This document shows, one piece after another, positions 33,951 to 48,600 of a stretch of 64,000 nucleotides of DNA; the first letter of the stretch is position 1, and each line of letters begins with the position of its first letter. Made by a program: the position numbers and the translations under genes. The notes under the pieces are model-generated. The model was not told the origin of the DNA. It ran no database searches and was given only the letters and a program-made list of their open reading frames with translations. Source of the stretch: Cliona cf. orientalis (Eukaryota; Porifera; Demospongiae; Clionaida; Clionaidae); the NCBI GenBank assembly GCA_963930775.1, contig OZ005692.1, forward strand, positions 3,334,135-3,398,134, written 5' to 3'.

Positions 33951-36385
33951 TGATACCCCTGATTATTGAATGCTACATTGTGGTCATGATTCCTCGTTTA
34001 CATGTCCATAAAAAGCTTAGGACGTTTCCATGGACCTAACAGACTTAATTACTAGTTTTTCACGCTTTCAAATTTTAAAATCTATGTGGGAGACGGCTTT
34101 TTAAACTTTATTGATACACAAGTTAGTGCTGAAATGCAAGTATTGAAATCAAATCAGAGAGAGTATGTAGCCTAATAATCAAATTTAGCTTTCTATATAG
34201 TAGAGAAAACTTTCATCAGTCATGTTAACCTTGTAGATTTAGTCTGCAGCATGCAGATGATGTCATCATTTTTAAAGAAAATAGCTAGCTATATAGTTGC
34301 TATCTAAATACCATTTTCATGGGGACTTCAGATGTGAGATGTCAAACAAATAGTTTCAAGATGACAGAAAACAGTTAGTTTCATGAATTCTTTACTGTGC
34401 ATTCCATTCATTTCGTCTGTTAATTAACATGTGACTGCTCACGTAAAAGGTCATGCTTTCTCAAAATTTGATGTGGGCGGGCCTGAGAAACTGTTAATTA
34501 ACTTTGTATGGCCTTAAATCTATTGCCGCTACTAAGTACCTAAGTAGCTCTGCCTTGTGCTTGCATGGATAAGGATTGCCTGAGCAGATAAATTACTGGC
34601 TGGTTAAATTATCTCATTTAGGATTGATAGTGGAAGCTAGTCTCGTCCACAAACTCCCCAATTTTTCAATGCATGTGAAAAGGATCAGGGAGACTGGGGA
34701 CGAAGCTAAGTGGAAACTTGATCTAGCTACTGAGTTCCTAGTCTGGGGTACCAGCCCCTTCGCAAGAGAGCGGAAGGGTCTAATAATACATGTCTGGAAT
34801 GTGGACATCAGATTACAGTTTGATCTAGCGCATATTTAATTTACTGATATATTCGCTATGTACAGACTTGTACTTGCTTGTGCGATGTGCTATCGGCTTT
34901 GAATCACACCAGTACATAGCGCTATGATTATTGGCATGTTATTAACTCTTGGTGCATGCGCCGCAGGGTTACTGTAGTCGTTCTGTGTGTCTGTCTGTTA
35001 CCACGCTAACTGCTACATACGTACCTCGTTTGCGAGTCCAAAGTGCGGTGTTATAAAGTTCCTTATGGCCTTCCAAAGGCATAATTTGTGTGGATTTCTT
35101 CGAAAGTGCTTTGTTCGCCAGTTTTGGTATCATTTGCCGATTCTAAGCTTCTTGTCATTGACTGCCAGATGTAGCGATAGCACGACTTAAAGTATAAAAT
35201 TAATAGAACGTTGTTACAGTATGTTGCGCGCTATATACAGTATGCACGTCTATTATAACCCTCAGCGCATGCCCTTTAGGCACGGTTGCATCAATCCCGC
35301 CACCTTCCTTGCTTAGTCCACGGGTGAGCTCTCGACGATCGTGGGATGACAGTAGCTTCTTTTCAACCCTAAGGCTTAGCTACCAATTACCAGTGTAGCT
35401 ATTCTTGTGGTACCCTTTGACTCTCTGGCTACCTAAGCTTGTATGCATGCATGGTATTACAGTACTTGAACCAATGGAGAGTTGCTTATTGGACATGCAA
35501 AATTGCTCAGTGTAGTTCAGTCTTGCGCCAATTAAAGCTTTGCATCGTAGTCCTTTAAAGATATAGCTAGCTAAAATCCCCAAGAATTAGAGATTAGGCT
35601 ACAGTGAGGAAAGTTGAGTTGATGTCGGCACCACAGTGTGAAACTTGATACAACACACCAGGGTTGTTGCTGCTGTTAGCTGTTGAACCTTAAATAACAC
35701 TGCGGTGCAAGTATAATCATGGTATTAGCCTTGTCCCCAATTATTAATATCATAGTAACCTCATCCTGGCCCTGGCCTTTTAGCTACCCTCTTTTCTGCA
35801 TGCAACCGTTGAAGCATGTAGTTAATGCCATGCAACGCACCGAGGGTTTTGTGCTCGAGAGAGCTCTAGTTTTGGTTAGGAGCCACTTGAGTTGTGGTCC
35901 ACAATGTTTATACAAAACATTACATTCACAACATTCCATTTACACAAGAGTAGTATTTACCACACCCTTCCCCTCTCTTGCAAAGAGGCTGATACCCCAG
36001 CTATGGTAGCATAAGTACAAATAGTTGATCTTATGTCAAATGCCCCCATCATAGAACTGCATGTATATTTCCTCCTATTATCTCTGATTTTTATCAGCCA
36101 AATAATAATTATTATACTACTAATTTTGCCAGTGGGGTGGTAGGTGGGGCAAATACATTGATAGGTACGTTATCTGTGAGTCTTCAAAACACACATTAGC
36201 TACCTCCTCGGAAAACTAGTAATGGCAGTGCTTCCAAGCTGTTCTCCTGTCTTTCAGTATAAACATTCCCATTTTTCAGTATTTTGCGTACATTTTTACT
36301 ATTCTTCAGTATCATTTAAAGAGCTCCATATATGGTAAATCACCTGTGACACTGTGTATAATGCACAATATACAATTCATGATAG

Positions 36386-36679
36386 GTCCAAGTCAAGATG
36401 CAGACCTTGATTTTGTTGAAATATGTAAGGTAGGTTAATATCATAGATTAATCTAGCCATGGCATATGCCACCACAAGCATCATTCTAATTCTTTAGAAA
36501 ATAATTAAGACACTAACAAAGCTTCACTCTAAGCACGGAGAAATGGTGATTCCTAATAAGGAATTACAAGCAATGATAAGGACAAAAGAAAGTTTGGATT
36601 TAAAGGACATCTGTATTAGTGTATTTGGCCAGCACAACTGTGGAAAGAGCACCCTGCTAAACGCATTAATTGGAGAAGA
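36386..36679 (+). CDS. Copy B exons 1-2: linker and P-loop (G1)
   Basis: Exons 36386-36429 and 36498-36679, with a 68-bp intron. Exon 1 starts with GT, completing a Gly codon with the G left by either upstream exon (24065 or 29473). Exon 2 encodes GQHNCGKSTLLNALIGE, the P-loop. Residues are numbered 476-551 in the proposed long protein. Both exons align with copy A without gaps. Confidence 0.88.
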
Positions 36680-39600
36680 GTAAGCAATATATGAAAATAC
36701 ACTACTATTATAAAACTGTCAGCATGTTGGAATAGCTAAAGCTAGGTAGCTTATAATTTACTCGCTAAGCTAGTATAATACTATCACGCTTGTGTCATGC
36801 GTTAAAGATTGCATAGAGGATATAGCGACCTCTACCTCATTGGTGAAAGCGAAATGTTTCTGTAATAATAATATTGTGAAGGTAGCTACCTGGAATATTT
36901 GTCAAGCGAAAAGTTCATATATACATTTGTATAGCCTCTACAGTTTAGAGTCTCCTTAATTTGCGAGCTAACACTGGGTATAATATTATTATACTGTTAG
37001 GCGAGGCAAACTGAAATTACAGTTTATCTTCGCCGCCCGCATGGATCTTCATTATGGTGGTTATAATACTGTAGGTCGGGTTTTGAATGCGAGATTTTGA
37101 CTACAAATTACAAATTTTTATACACTGAACACAATCAAAAGAATTACAGGATTATAACTAGAGCTCTGTAGAGCACATACCCCGCGCGCATATTCTGCTT
37201 TTGTGTGTATGGGGAAATAAAATTAATATTGAGTAGAAATGTGTATCAAGGGCTTATAGATTCCATAAGCCCTTGGTTGTACATACGCTCCTGGTGATAG
37301 CAGCCAAACAACCACTGACTCTCTCTCTCTCTCTCTGCACCAGATCTAGACTACGTAGATATACATTTTGATTCGATGGAGCTTTGCATTCCAGTCGGCG
37401 TCTGCGGACAGCTAGCAACCAAACATAACATTATTATTATGCCACTAGCATTATTGACGACCTTTACCAGCTCATAATACCATAGAAACTGGTTGTTAAG
37501 CGCATGCGCTTATAACATGCGGCAGCAAGAAAATATGCGCTTAACAAAAAGTATGCGCTTAACAGGAAGCATGCGCTTAATTAAAAGTGCTAAAACACGG
37601 TAGATGGGGCGTGCGTAAAGAACGTGTCATGATCAAGGGTAGAAAGGCCTACAACGGTGGCCAAGAAGCGACTAGAGATCGAGCGTAATTCTCGACGTTT
37701 TCTTCTCCAGCCCACTTCTAGCCTTCTTTCTTGGCTCATGTAACCGATCGCTCATTGTTCAGCTGGCTTGCTGGGCATATGCGCCTAACAAAGAGCGGTA
37801 AAGCTCGCACAAAACTATGCACTTAATAAAAAATATGCGGTTAACAGCGAGCAGCGCTTAGCAACCAGTTTCTACAGTATTCGTTATGCGCATGAGCAGA
37901 AAGCACAAGGCTGCATGTATATAATAATATTGTAGCACATAATGTATTGAGTGGGCACTGTCGATAGGCGTGGTTATAAAGGCTAACAAAAAGGCACTAC
38001 TTGTGACACTCGTGGACCATGTCCCTCCATTCGAAGCACACTGAAGGCCGTTTTTGTCAAATGCGACTGATTCATTGTGCTTACTAGTTGCTCAGGTGCC
38101 TAGACCTCGAGATAATTATGGCAAAATTTGTGCTAACGACAACAACGACAACGACGACACAACCGATTACTTTACCCCTTGCGCATGTGCGCAGGGTAAT
38201 AACGTTACACAGTGACTATACCTCAAGTGCATGCGAGCAATATCAAACGTAAACATGCATGCACTACTTCTTGATCTAATTGCCTGCATGTACATACAGC
38301 TGTTGATCGCCGAGAATTAGTCTTCTTCGATTCTTCAAGTCAACTCGAGCTCTCAACCTGCCAATACCCAGCCAAGTGCAACTGTCGCTTGAGTGGTATG
38401 GTACTCTATTAATAGCCCACATGCCTCACAAGTCAAATTTCTATAAAAAAGTATGGCTTTCTCTTTTGGCAATTTAGAATCGCAATCTGGCTTGTATTCA
38501 CAACCGTTTAACTACGCATTCAAAACCTGATCTACATTAATATATTATTGTGATACTTTGGCCCCCCACGCATCAAGCGTTTCAATTAAACATCGGGGCC
38601 TTGGTGATTGTGAGTTCAAACCTAGCATTTTTAGCATTCTACTAGCTAGTTTAATATCAGAATTATGACCACCCACAATAATATCATTAATCTAAATTGA
38701 AAGCATGGATATAAACAATTGATCAAAAGAAGTAAGGTGGGCACGCCCTCAGTACGTTGTCACTATACCCGTCATAATACGACACTATAAGCAAACTGAT
38801 GTTGAAAGACTTAATCTGCTTATGCAGTGAATTTGCAGGTACAGGCTGGACCGTACCGAAGGTAGCAGGGACTAAGTACTACCACTTACTCAATGGAGTG
38901 CTTCCCAAAAGGTTCCAAGCAAATACCACTTGTGTGGTACTTTGGTGTTGTAACTCAGCTTGCATAAATTTTAGGACAAATGCTCCATTGATCATGCTAA
39001 ATCAATCATATTATAGCCGATGACGACAGATACAGACAAAATCATAGCTTTACAGTGGAACCCCTCTAAAGTGGACACCACTGGGACCAAAAATTTTTGT
39101 CTGCTGTAGCCGCGCCGGAAGTGTCCTTAGCTCAGAGGTTAGTGGTTGAGTGACCACATCCCTCCTATGATCGCGACCAGCTATAATAAAGCACTACTGT
39201 GGACAACAAATAACTCAGTGCAGTTAAGGCATGTCTGATTATCGTTGGCGCGCGCCCGACTGCGAGCCAATTAGTGGCTTGTATTGTGACGTCACTATCA
39301 TATCAGCCTTGAACAAGCCATGGCAAAAAGCCGCATAGCCGCAGTTTTGAGCTCACTTAATCAAGCAAATGCCGTCCGGAATTGTAGCGCTCATGTTTTC
39401 GCAGTACTAACGATAGAAAACCAAAGCCTACGATCGATGTTGACGATCTATCGGACGGATTGTCGATGGCTGCTTTCAGTTCGGAGCTACATGCGAAACA
39501 TCGTGCCGTGGACCCTCCCAAAATCTAGTTTTTTGCAACTAAAATCGTAGCAGAGGGGTTTTTCGACAATCCGTCCGATGATATGTTAGATCATCATAGT

Positions 39601-42600
39601 AAGCCTCCGTTTGTGTAGCTAAGGTTCGGTAGAAGTGGCCGCTTAAATTCCGGATAGCTCGATTTAGCGTTTTAGAGGGCGTGGCTGAATGGCGCTGCCA
39701 CGCCTAATTAGTTAATTGGTTGCGGTTAATAATTAAATATTCGGAAGGTGCTTGGATTGGTCTTTCATATGGTACTCTGATCAGCCTCTGATACTTTTAC
39801 TAGGTGCTTAAAAAGAGTCTTTGAATGTGACTGAAAATTGTAGCTTCTTCAACTCCAGACAGTCCTTAAGTGCACTGAGAAGACCGTATTGATGAGAGAT
39901 CTGTCAACTGGCAGCTCCTAAGCAATATGAGACATATTTAGGCTTTACTGTAGTTACTGGTCGCTGAAACCAACGGATTTTAGTAGTGGGTGTGGCCTAA
40001 CTGTCTGTTATGCGAAGTTGTTCACTATTGTGCAGGCTCGAACGGGACCAAAGTAAGTGTCCGTTATACGGAATAGTGGGGTGTCTGCTATTGAGGGGGT
40101 TTGAATATATTGAAGTCTATGGAATAATCCGGACATTCAGAATTGTCAATTATATCGCAGGTGTCCGCCATTGAGGGGTGTCCATTAAGCGGGGTTCCAC
40201 TACGTATATTCCCCTTTCTGTGTGTGTGTGGTAACTATCACTATACCATACTATACTATTCATCTAATTTTCTCATGGTAGCCTGGTAAACTTTGATCAC
40301 TAAAATTCATACTGAGAGGAACGGAAGTAGTTTAATAAAATAATGAGTTACCATGGCAATATCATAATTAAGTGGGGTCATACTTTTCTCCTTAACCAAT
40401 TTTTTTTCCTTCTAAGCAAGTACCAAAATGGCCCCAGATATGTAAGGGTCAGGATTCAAATGAAATAACAGATATTAGCGATGTAGATGGAATGCTTGAA
40501 ATAAAGCGATCACTGTAGCTGCCGTATTTTCCCGCTATTAACTGCATGCGCTTATATCTCCATATATAGGAAGAAAACCTGTGCTTAATAGCGAAGTGTG
40601 CCTAATAGCAAGATGCGCCAACAAAGAAAAGCTGCATCCAACAACGCATGTGCGTTCGCAATATCATTAGGGACGTGGCCAATCCATCGATCGCACAATC
40701 ATTCGTGTTGCTGCACTAGCTCCGCCCAGGTTGAAATGCCGCTCATAGCGCGAAGAACCTGAGAGTCGATAGTAGCCATCGTGATTTCGAGTAACTTGGA
40801 ATGGCTGGAACCTTGGGCTCACAAGAAAGCATGCAGATATCGAGGTCAAGGGTCACACTGTATATGCGCTTATACGCAAAAGCGCCTAACAACTAGTACT
40901 TAGGTCAGGAAAATGGCATGGGCTTAATAACGAATATGCACTTATAAGCGAGATGTGCCTCATAATGAGAAAATACGGTATCTTCTATGTACTGTCAAGA
41001 AGAAAGAAAGGTAGAAGTGATCAACAATAATATTCAATATCTGATTCACCAGAATTTTTGATTTTCAACAAAAATGCCATAAAAAGCCTAATGGCACCTT
41101 GTTTTCAATGTACATTATTATAAACAAGGTATATAGCAGCTAGTATGATAAATAAACATACACACACACACGGAGTGACCGTATCTACCAGCCAAGTATG
41201 TTTTGTTTATAGGAATCGATCCAGGATTTATCACAGGGAGATCTTATAAATAGAATGCGCACCAAATGTGCATGAAATTTCCAAGCCACGCCACTTGGCT
41301 AGTTGACCACACCCATTTCATGCTAGAGATATTACTAGATTGCATCTTTGAGGTCTTGTGACATGCTCTAAGACTTCAAATATTCACTAAGAAACGTCCA
41401 AGATGCGCTAAAGACAGCCGTTATACATGTAGTACTGTAGCTAGCTAAAAGGCAGGAGGTCCTATGAAGCCTAGACTTTACACTACTGTAGTTAACATGG
41501 CTCACCTTACCTTGCCTTAAGAAAATGTGTTTGAAAACAGATCAATTCGACTGGTAGTTCATGTATTTTTTCTCAAATAAATGATCGAAACGGGCATGGT
41601 TTCTAAATTATAGCTATGTTTGTTCCCAGTCTCTCTATGCTGTCCCAAATTGTCACTATTTTAAATGTAGATTGCTTCCAGTTTACGACATGAGTGAGAC
41701 AAGCCTCAAGATAAAAGTGCAACATGACAACAGTATACACCAAGGAGTTTGTGTACAGAATTGTCCAAATCAACATGGATCTCGTCAAGTAAAATAATAT
41801 TCAGTCATGTGTACCTAGACCTATTATTATAGTAGTATTGTTTTAGAGTTGTCCGAAGCTTCAAGTGACGTTTAAAGAGAGTAAGAAGGAAATTAAAGGA
41901 GCAGAAGCAATATATCAGTACCTCACACAGTTGAACAAAAAAATACGGAAGGTATCATTGATTATTAAAATTAATTACAATCAGGTCAGACTCATAATTA
42001 TTATAATGAAGCACTATCGTACAAAACTCTCAGTGCAATGCAATAATAGCTAGCCTATATTTTGCGAATGACAAAATTAATAATTGTAGCAAGCTAAGCC
42101 AGTATGCAACTCTTACTGTTAGCCAGCCTAAGCCTAGAGTAACCACATGACCAAGGACTAATTTACTCTCATTATAGTCTCCATGCAACCATACTCTTAC
42201 AATTGCGCCACAATAATAATGGAGTCATAAGTGATAATATTGCTCATTAGAATATTTGGGCTGCCACTTTCAATCAATAGTTGCAGTTCGTGGTGGCAAA
42301 ATGTGATTGTATGCGTTTAGATATTATGTCCAAGAAAGGCTTAAGAGTGAGCTGGAAGGTCATCAGCAAGTGGTGAAGGGGATGTATCTGGGGCTCGGTT
42401 CTCGCTGCATACTACTGAGTGATCGCTTACCCATATTTATTAAGCGCATATTTTTAACAAGCGCATATTTCCTTCCAGTATTATCTAATAAGTGCATACG
42501 CCCAATAGAGACGATAGTAATAATTATCAATCAAGAGTTGTCTACATGGCTAGTATAGTTAGCGAATTATATTCGGATAGCCAGTTGCACAAGACTGGCT

Positions 42601-45600
42601 AGCTATACTCGACACTGTGATATGCCACCGAGACAGGTTCGGACTCTTGATCTCGACTTTTGAAGCGAGTCTCGCCAAAGAAATCAGTTATTTCTCCACA
42701 GATTTTTTTCAGCAATGGCTTCCGATCATACTTTCATGTACAAACTATTACAGAGCTTATTCCAAGAATCGCTATGTTCATAATTTGTTGCCTTAGTGAT
42801 TGAGCATTCGAACATGCTGGGAATGGGCAGGGCCAAAACCTTACTCTCTATGAAGGCACATCGTTTAATAGGCGCATATTTCTTTACCACTGAGTGTGAT
42901 AAGCACATACGCTTACTAACCAGACTTTATCATGACACGATTAGGTAATACCTTCAACATTATGGTTGATAATTACATTACAGGGTGACGATCGACCACC
43001 TATTGTCGTCCTTAAAGTCAATATTCCACTGCTTGCTGGGAGAGTGCCTCCAGGGTGGACTGTCAGTCTAGTGGATAACCCGGGATTTGGAGAGGCCAAA
43101 GAACATGTAGTTCAGTTGGCTGATGCTTCCATAGTGACCAGTTCAGCCTACATCTATCTTCTTCAAACAGAGAATATTGGTGGTACTGAGGTTGCAGATT
43201 TCTTTAAGGAATTAAATGAAAAAGATAAAAGTAATAGTACTATTAATTGCTTTGATTGTTACATTTGATAGAACCTTTTTGTCATACAGCTGCATTGACG
43301 GATGGTCGGTTGGCTATAGGTGTCACAAAATTTGATACTATCTATTCTAATAAATTGAGAAAGCGTGGTCGTAGAGCAGCCCCCACTACTGTTGAAAAAG
43401 TCAGGGAAAATTTAATCAATAGCATAAAGGAGGCAACTGGCACTGACATACCTGAAGACACTATTATCCCTTTGTGTGGCGAGTGGGCTATGGCAGCCAG
43501 CAGGCTGGCTAGCTGTTTGATCAGTGACCCAACCGATGAGAAACAGGAGAGGCTGGAGGAAGCAGCCCAAGCCCTTGAGAATTATCCTCATCTCTCTCTA
43601 CCAGGAGGACAGGAACAAACTTCTAAGGATTCCATTAAGAGTCTACATCCAATGGGTCTGATTCACCATTTAGAGAGAGCAAGCGGAGTAGCTGATCTGA
43701 AAGTGAGGTAATAGGTGGTAATTTTAGATATATACTAGCCATGGGATATAGTAAGTATAATTTATGTTTGTTCTCGTCTACACCAACACCTCTATAACTA
43801 GTATTATCAATGGCTTATAGACTCCCGTGCAGTGGAGAAGAGGGTTACATCAGGGTTGCAATCTGCACATCTACCTACTTGTGTGCATGGTTGGTGAATT
43901 TAAGAATAGTAGAAATATTGTAATAGGCATAATATTATAATAATACATTCGATATGAAGATATCATATACTTCCCCCAGAGGGGAACTTGAGCCAATCAC
44001 AGAAGAGATCTTGCATAGCAACTAAGCAAGTGTAAATGCACTTGGAAACAATTCGGCAGTTGAACTTGACAAATTTTACTGGGGCTTGCAGACCTTATGA
44101 TAACGGTCGGACATCAAACATTTTCCGGACAAATAGCCAGTATGTCCGGCCATTGACTTGATTATCCGGACACTTTTTCCATTCAATCAATGCAGGATTC
44201 AATAGCGCAGTTCAAGCACTTAAATGATTGACTAGCATCCTGTTTACTAGCTTAGGCTGCACTGCAGTAGCTGTCACTGTGTCAACTATGGTTTTGGAGG
44301 CTGGCTTAGGGTGGGCCTACGCATGTAGCACCCACCAACTACACTGACCACGATGACTCAACAGCTGTACGTCTGCTAGTGGTATTGTATGCATGGTATT
44401 GGACAACTACTGTCAACATACCTGTTCCAGCATAGATAGTTCACTAACATTGGCCCAAAAGAATTATTAATACAAAATTAACGTACATTGGTGTCCGGGC
44501 ATTTGGTGTAAATGTCCGATCAAATTTCATTTTGATCAGATATTTTGACTGGCCATACAAAAAATTTATCATAGGGTCTGGGCTTGAGTACTGCTTAAAT
44601 GCACACACATACACAGGGAACACATGTTAATTTTACAGCAGCAGACATAGAACAGACATTAATTGACACCACCATAAGTACTTCAATTAGCTCGCTTGTG
44701 TAAACAAAGTGAGAGGAGCTACATGTATCTCTAGCTGCAAAGTCCTATTTGTGATGAATTCTAGTAGCTGTATACATGGATACTGTGACTAACAAACGAT
44801 GAGAACCTGAACTAAAGTTGACCTGACATAAGGTTCTATGCTACTCTGGAGTAGTTTATAGCTGTCCAGGGTGTCATACACTGAGCTTGATAGTATCCAG
44901 TGATGGACTACAAGTTTTACTGGCTGGCTATTTCTACTTTCAAATTCTGGTTAGTTTTGTTTCTAGGTAATGAATGCGTAACCTAGACGATCAGTAGTAA
45001 AATTATATATTAGTGATTCACTGGTTGCCAAGGAATTATGGCAACGTAAACAAATCTCATGATCACTCTCGGGCTGCGCCCTCGGGATCATTTCGTTTAC
45101 TACCATAATTCCATGGCCCCCAGTGAATAACTATAACATATTTTGTTTAGCTATCTTACATTCTCAATTTATTCCATAGGGTTTCAGATTTCAGTGATAG
45201 CATGGATATTACCGTAGATCGGGATATTTTCAACGGTAAAATATTTCGCTTGTAAATTTTTTGCATTGTCGAAATTTTGTCACCAGACTTTAGCGACCAA
45301 AAATAGGCATAGCTCGATGTACGTTATACAAGATTAATTTTAATAGCAATTTTGCATGTTTAATTTTCGTCAGAAAAGGTTGTCAACGAAAATTTCACTA
45401 TCTATGGTAGCTAGCAGCTAGTATAGTCGCTAAAAAATATTTCAATGATCTTTATCAGTTCACATAGTTGGCCACTTAGTTTGCACATGAGCCGAAAGCA
45501 CACTGAGCATGCATTATGCATTGAGTATATATAGGCACTGTTGATAGGCGTGGCTACAATGGCTAATTAACAAAAAGCACTATTAATCTTGTGACCCTTG

Positions 45601-48600
45601 TGGACCGTGTCTCTCGAATTGAAGCATACTGAAGCCAAGTTTTCGCTGAATTGGATTGATTTGTTGTGCATACAAGTCTTTTAGATTCCTGACTACTTGT
45701 TCAGAATAGAGGTTAGTCAGATTTACATAGCACAATATCATAATAATAATATTATATTCCTTGCATATAAACTGATTAGCTACATAGCATAATTATATAT
45801 TACATACCGTAGTGTTCCGGCAAGCACCCACTCCTGGGTAAGCGCCCAATGCGGGCCAAAATGACGAGTTATGTTTAAGCGCCCATAAGGGCACTTACCG
45901 GGACACTATGGAGATTACATTCCCAGTATATTTACTTTTCTGGCCGAACTTCACACGTTTCTTTGGCTGACATAATCCCGTAGATAGATAAACCTAGCCT
46001 TGTGCTATAATATAGCACGTATGCTGCATACCATACCACGACCAACCTGATGTTCAGAAGCTATACGGTGCTGTCAAGTTCGTCCCCTGTGATTGAAACT
46101 TGTCATTGTCGAGGTTGAGAATCGGTCTCAGACTCTATCTGTGCGATTGAGGTGCCGACGACCATTTACCATACATACTCAATGGCAGAAAAAAGGGGGA
46201 CATGCACAGCCCCCCTCCACTTTGATAGGAGAGGGGCTGAGCCTCTCAGATTTTCCAATGTCTATAGCATTACCTATTATATTATTACACTATAGATCTT
46301 TGGCATCACAGACCACTAATTCACATTGCACTTACAAAGATCAGATATTATTATTAATTGGCTCCAAAAATAACTACCAGAAGACTTCTCAGATAGTCTA
46401 ATTTTTCTGGGAGAGCATGCTCCCAGACCCCCCTATAGGTTACTAATTTAAAAGCCCATGGCATACCAATGATTATAGCATCAAAGAGCTCAGCCCAGGC
46501 CCCACTTTTACTGCATGCCCCTTCTCTGCCCTTGATATTATGAACTATCCAGCTACTGAGATGTGGTCAAGTATTTTATCACTATTTTTTGTGTAATAAT
46601 AACAATGCACCAATACATTATGAGAATGTTATCGTATAAATAGAAATTTTTGCAGGCACCGCCTGCTCTCATTGGGGAAAAGTAACAGTATAATTATCAC
46701 ACCAACTTTATGTCCCGTGTTAATGACTGCATAGGCCGACTTTACTGCATTAATGAGAATACAATCCACCAAATGTTTATGCTATACAAAGGTAGCTGGC
46801 TTGGTGAAATTTTTATCCATGGAGCAAGTATTTTCACATGTATAGCTATGATAATATACAATATAAAGTTGACTATAATATTACTAAGTTGAATGTGACT
46901 GTAACGTTCTGTCTATAAACATGGTTACCCAAATCACTGTTTACAGAATCCACTATGTTGTTGGAAATGCTTGTGTGAAAGTGTGGGCCACAAAGATCAT
47001 TTCTGAACTCAACAACTATCTGGAAGCAGGAAAGAATGGAATTAAAGAAAAATGTGAATATTTAGAAGATGAAATAGCAGGTATAATTATAAACCTAATG
47101 TTTATGATATACCTATAATATCTATTAATGTTATAATAACAGCAAAAACACAGGATTTTCACAAGGCACAAGATCTGTACGATGAGGTTTCAAAATCCAG
47201 GGAAAATATCAAATGCACGGCTCCTAAAAGGAAGAAAAGGAAAACCTCTCTATGGATAGAATTTGAAGCAAGATATCGCAAGGACCTTGAGGTAATATTA
47301 TAAATAATAATTATTAGCTTTAAGTTAAACACGATAATTCCTTATTATAATATTATACACAGCTTTTCAGAAGATTATTTTTTTTATATTATAGTCTATA
47401 ACATTACATGCATGACACACATACCAGTTGCTATGAACGCGCGGCAGCGAGAGAGAAAGTCCGCACTACAAGGCTCTGGATTGGTTGCAACTATAGGGCC
47501 ATGTGCACAAAGTAGAGTGGTCACAATGCCTCAGGCCATACAGCTAGCTAACTAGAGCATTGTCAAACGAGCGTTGTGAAGCACCACACATTTAAAAGCG
47601 GTCTGCTGAGTAGGCACTAGTCACTGAGCCTCGAGCGAATGGAGAGGTGAAGTCTGTTCTTTGGCATACCTATCAATAGTCTGGTAGCAACGTTCGAGTA
47701 GAATGGGAATGTCACCTTTGCACACTTCTTTAATAGTTCGAGCATAGCAACTACTACTGTTATGCAGTGAGGGGTGTGGCCTATTCATGCTTCCATGCAC
47801 ACCGTGCTAATAGGCAAGCAGGACACTGTTTGTGCATTGTTAATTGCCGCTTCCTACTAATTATTCATAATGACTATCGCGCCTGCTGGTATTCTGTTAT
47901 TGGTGTCATGAATATTGCTTTGGCCCCAAAGGGATAGACAGTAAACTGCGATTGTGACCTGGCCTGCACTGTAGCCTTTGGTTTGGACTTCTGCCACTAT
48001 AGTCAAGGATTGACTATGCCAGACTGGAAGGGGAGCAATCGCATGGTTGTGGTTGTCTGGGCTGAGGCACTGTGGTTGTTCGGTTTACTGCTTCCCTTAC
48101 TTTGGGTGAAAAATAGTATTATTTCAGAATAGGGATGAATGCACTTGAGTGCAGAACCCTCGCCGCTACATGCATGCATGACTCATGCGCATGTATAGCA
48201 TGGCTTACTGTGTATGCTTGTTCAATATCAGGAATATTGAACTACATACCCTGCACCTGAACATGTTTATGGTACTGTTCAAGTCTCTTCAGAGTCAGTG
48301 CATGATCTATATAGGAGTAGGGGGAAGGCACCTGGCTATGTCACTATACAAACTGAAAGCTTCTGTGACAACCTAAACCGAATTATGCACTTGAGAGCCA
48401 CTGCCTGTTTACACTCTCACTGCACTGACAACTGACCAGCAAGGCACAGAATTGTAATCAGTCATGTAGCTGAGATAAGAGCCATGTAAACACAGATGAG
48501 CAACAGCTGCACACTACTACACCACTGGGCAGGACTTACATGACCATTATTCCTTTGTGTCCGGTATACCTCGAATGCGTACTTTCTCTCAGACGACCCT

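Larger units (their letters stand above)
29497..36385. other. Gene-free intron-like stretch of gene B
   Basis: Contains several small elements (30346-30681, 31148-31592, 32628-33405), a minus-strand tRNA-like segment and repeats near 33.7-33.9 kb. A low-confidence inverted pair joins GGGTACCAGCCCCTTCGCAAGAGAG (34746) with CTCTTGCAAAGAGGCTGATACCCC (35976). No exon with splice context is visible. Confidence 0.5.
36680..41670. other. Copy B intron 2 (5.0 kb), transposon-filled
   Basis: The orthologous intron of copy A is 722 bp. This one contains 37478-37880, 39053-40201, 40521-40980 and a CAGTGGCGGA-related segment (41210-41600). A segment at 38140-38215 is an inverted relative of 10141-10205. 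The 76-codon frame at 39320 overlaps the 39053 element. Confidence 0.65.
43708..46946. other. Copy B intron 6 (3.2 kb)
   Basis: Copy A's counterpart is 724 bp. It contains the elements at 44089-44580, 45014-45130, 45200-45410 (GATCGGGATATTTTC/ATCTATGGTA ends) and 45805-45911. Open frames here (46093, 46710) lack any recognisable protein. Confidence 0.6.

Noticed and set aside
34576-34839. 87-codon frame
   Set aside because: No recognisable domain; overlaps sequence repeated in inverted form near 35.9 kb.
39320-39550. 76-codon frame
   Set aside because: Lies inside a CAGTGGAACCCC element and spans its inner palindrome; no family resemblance.
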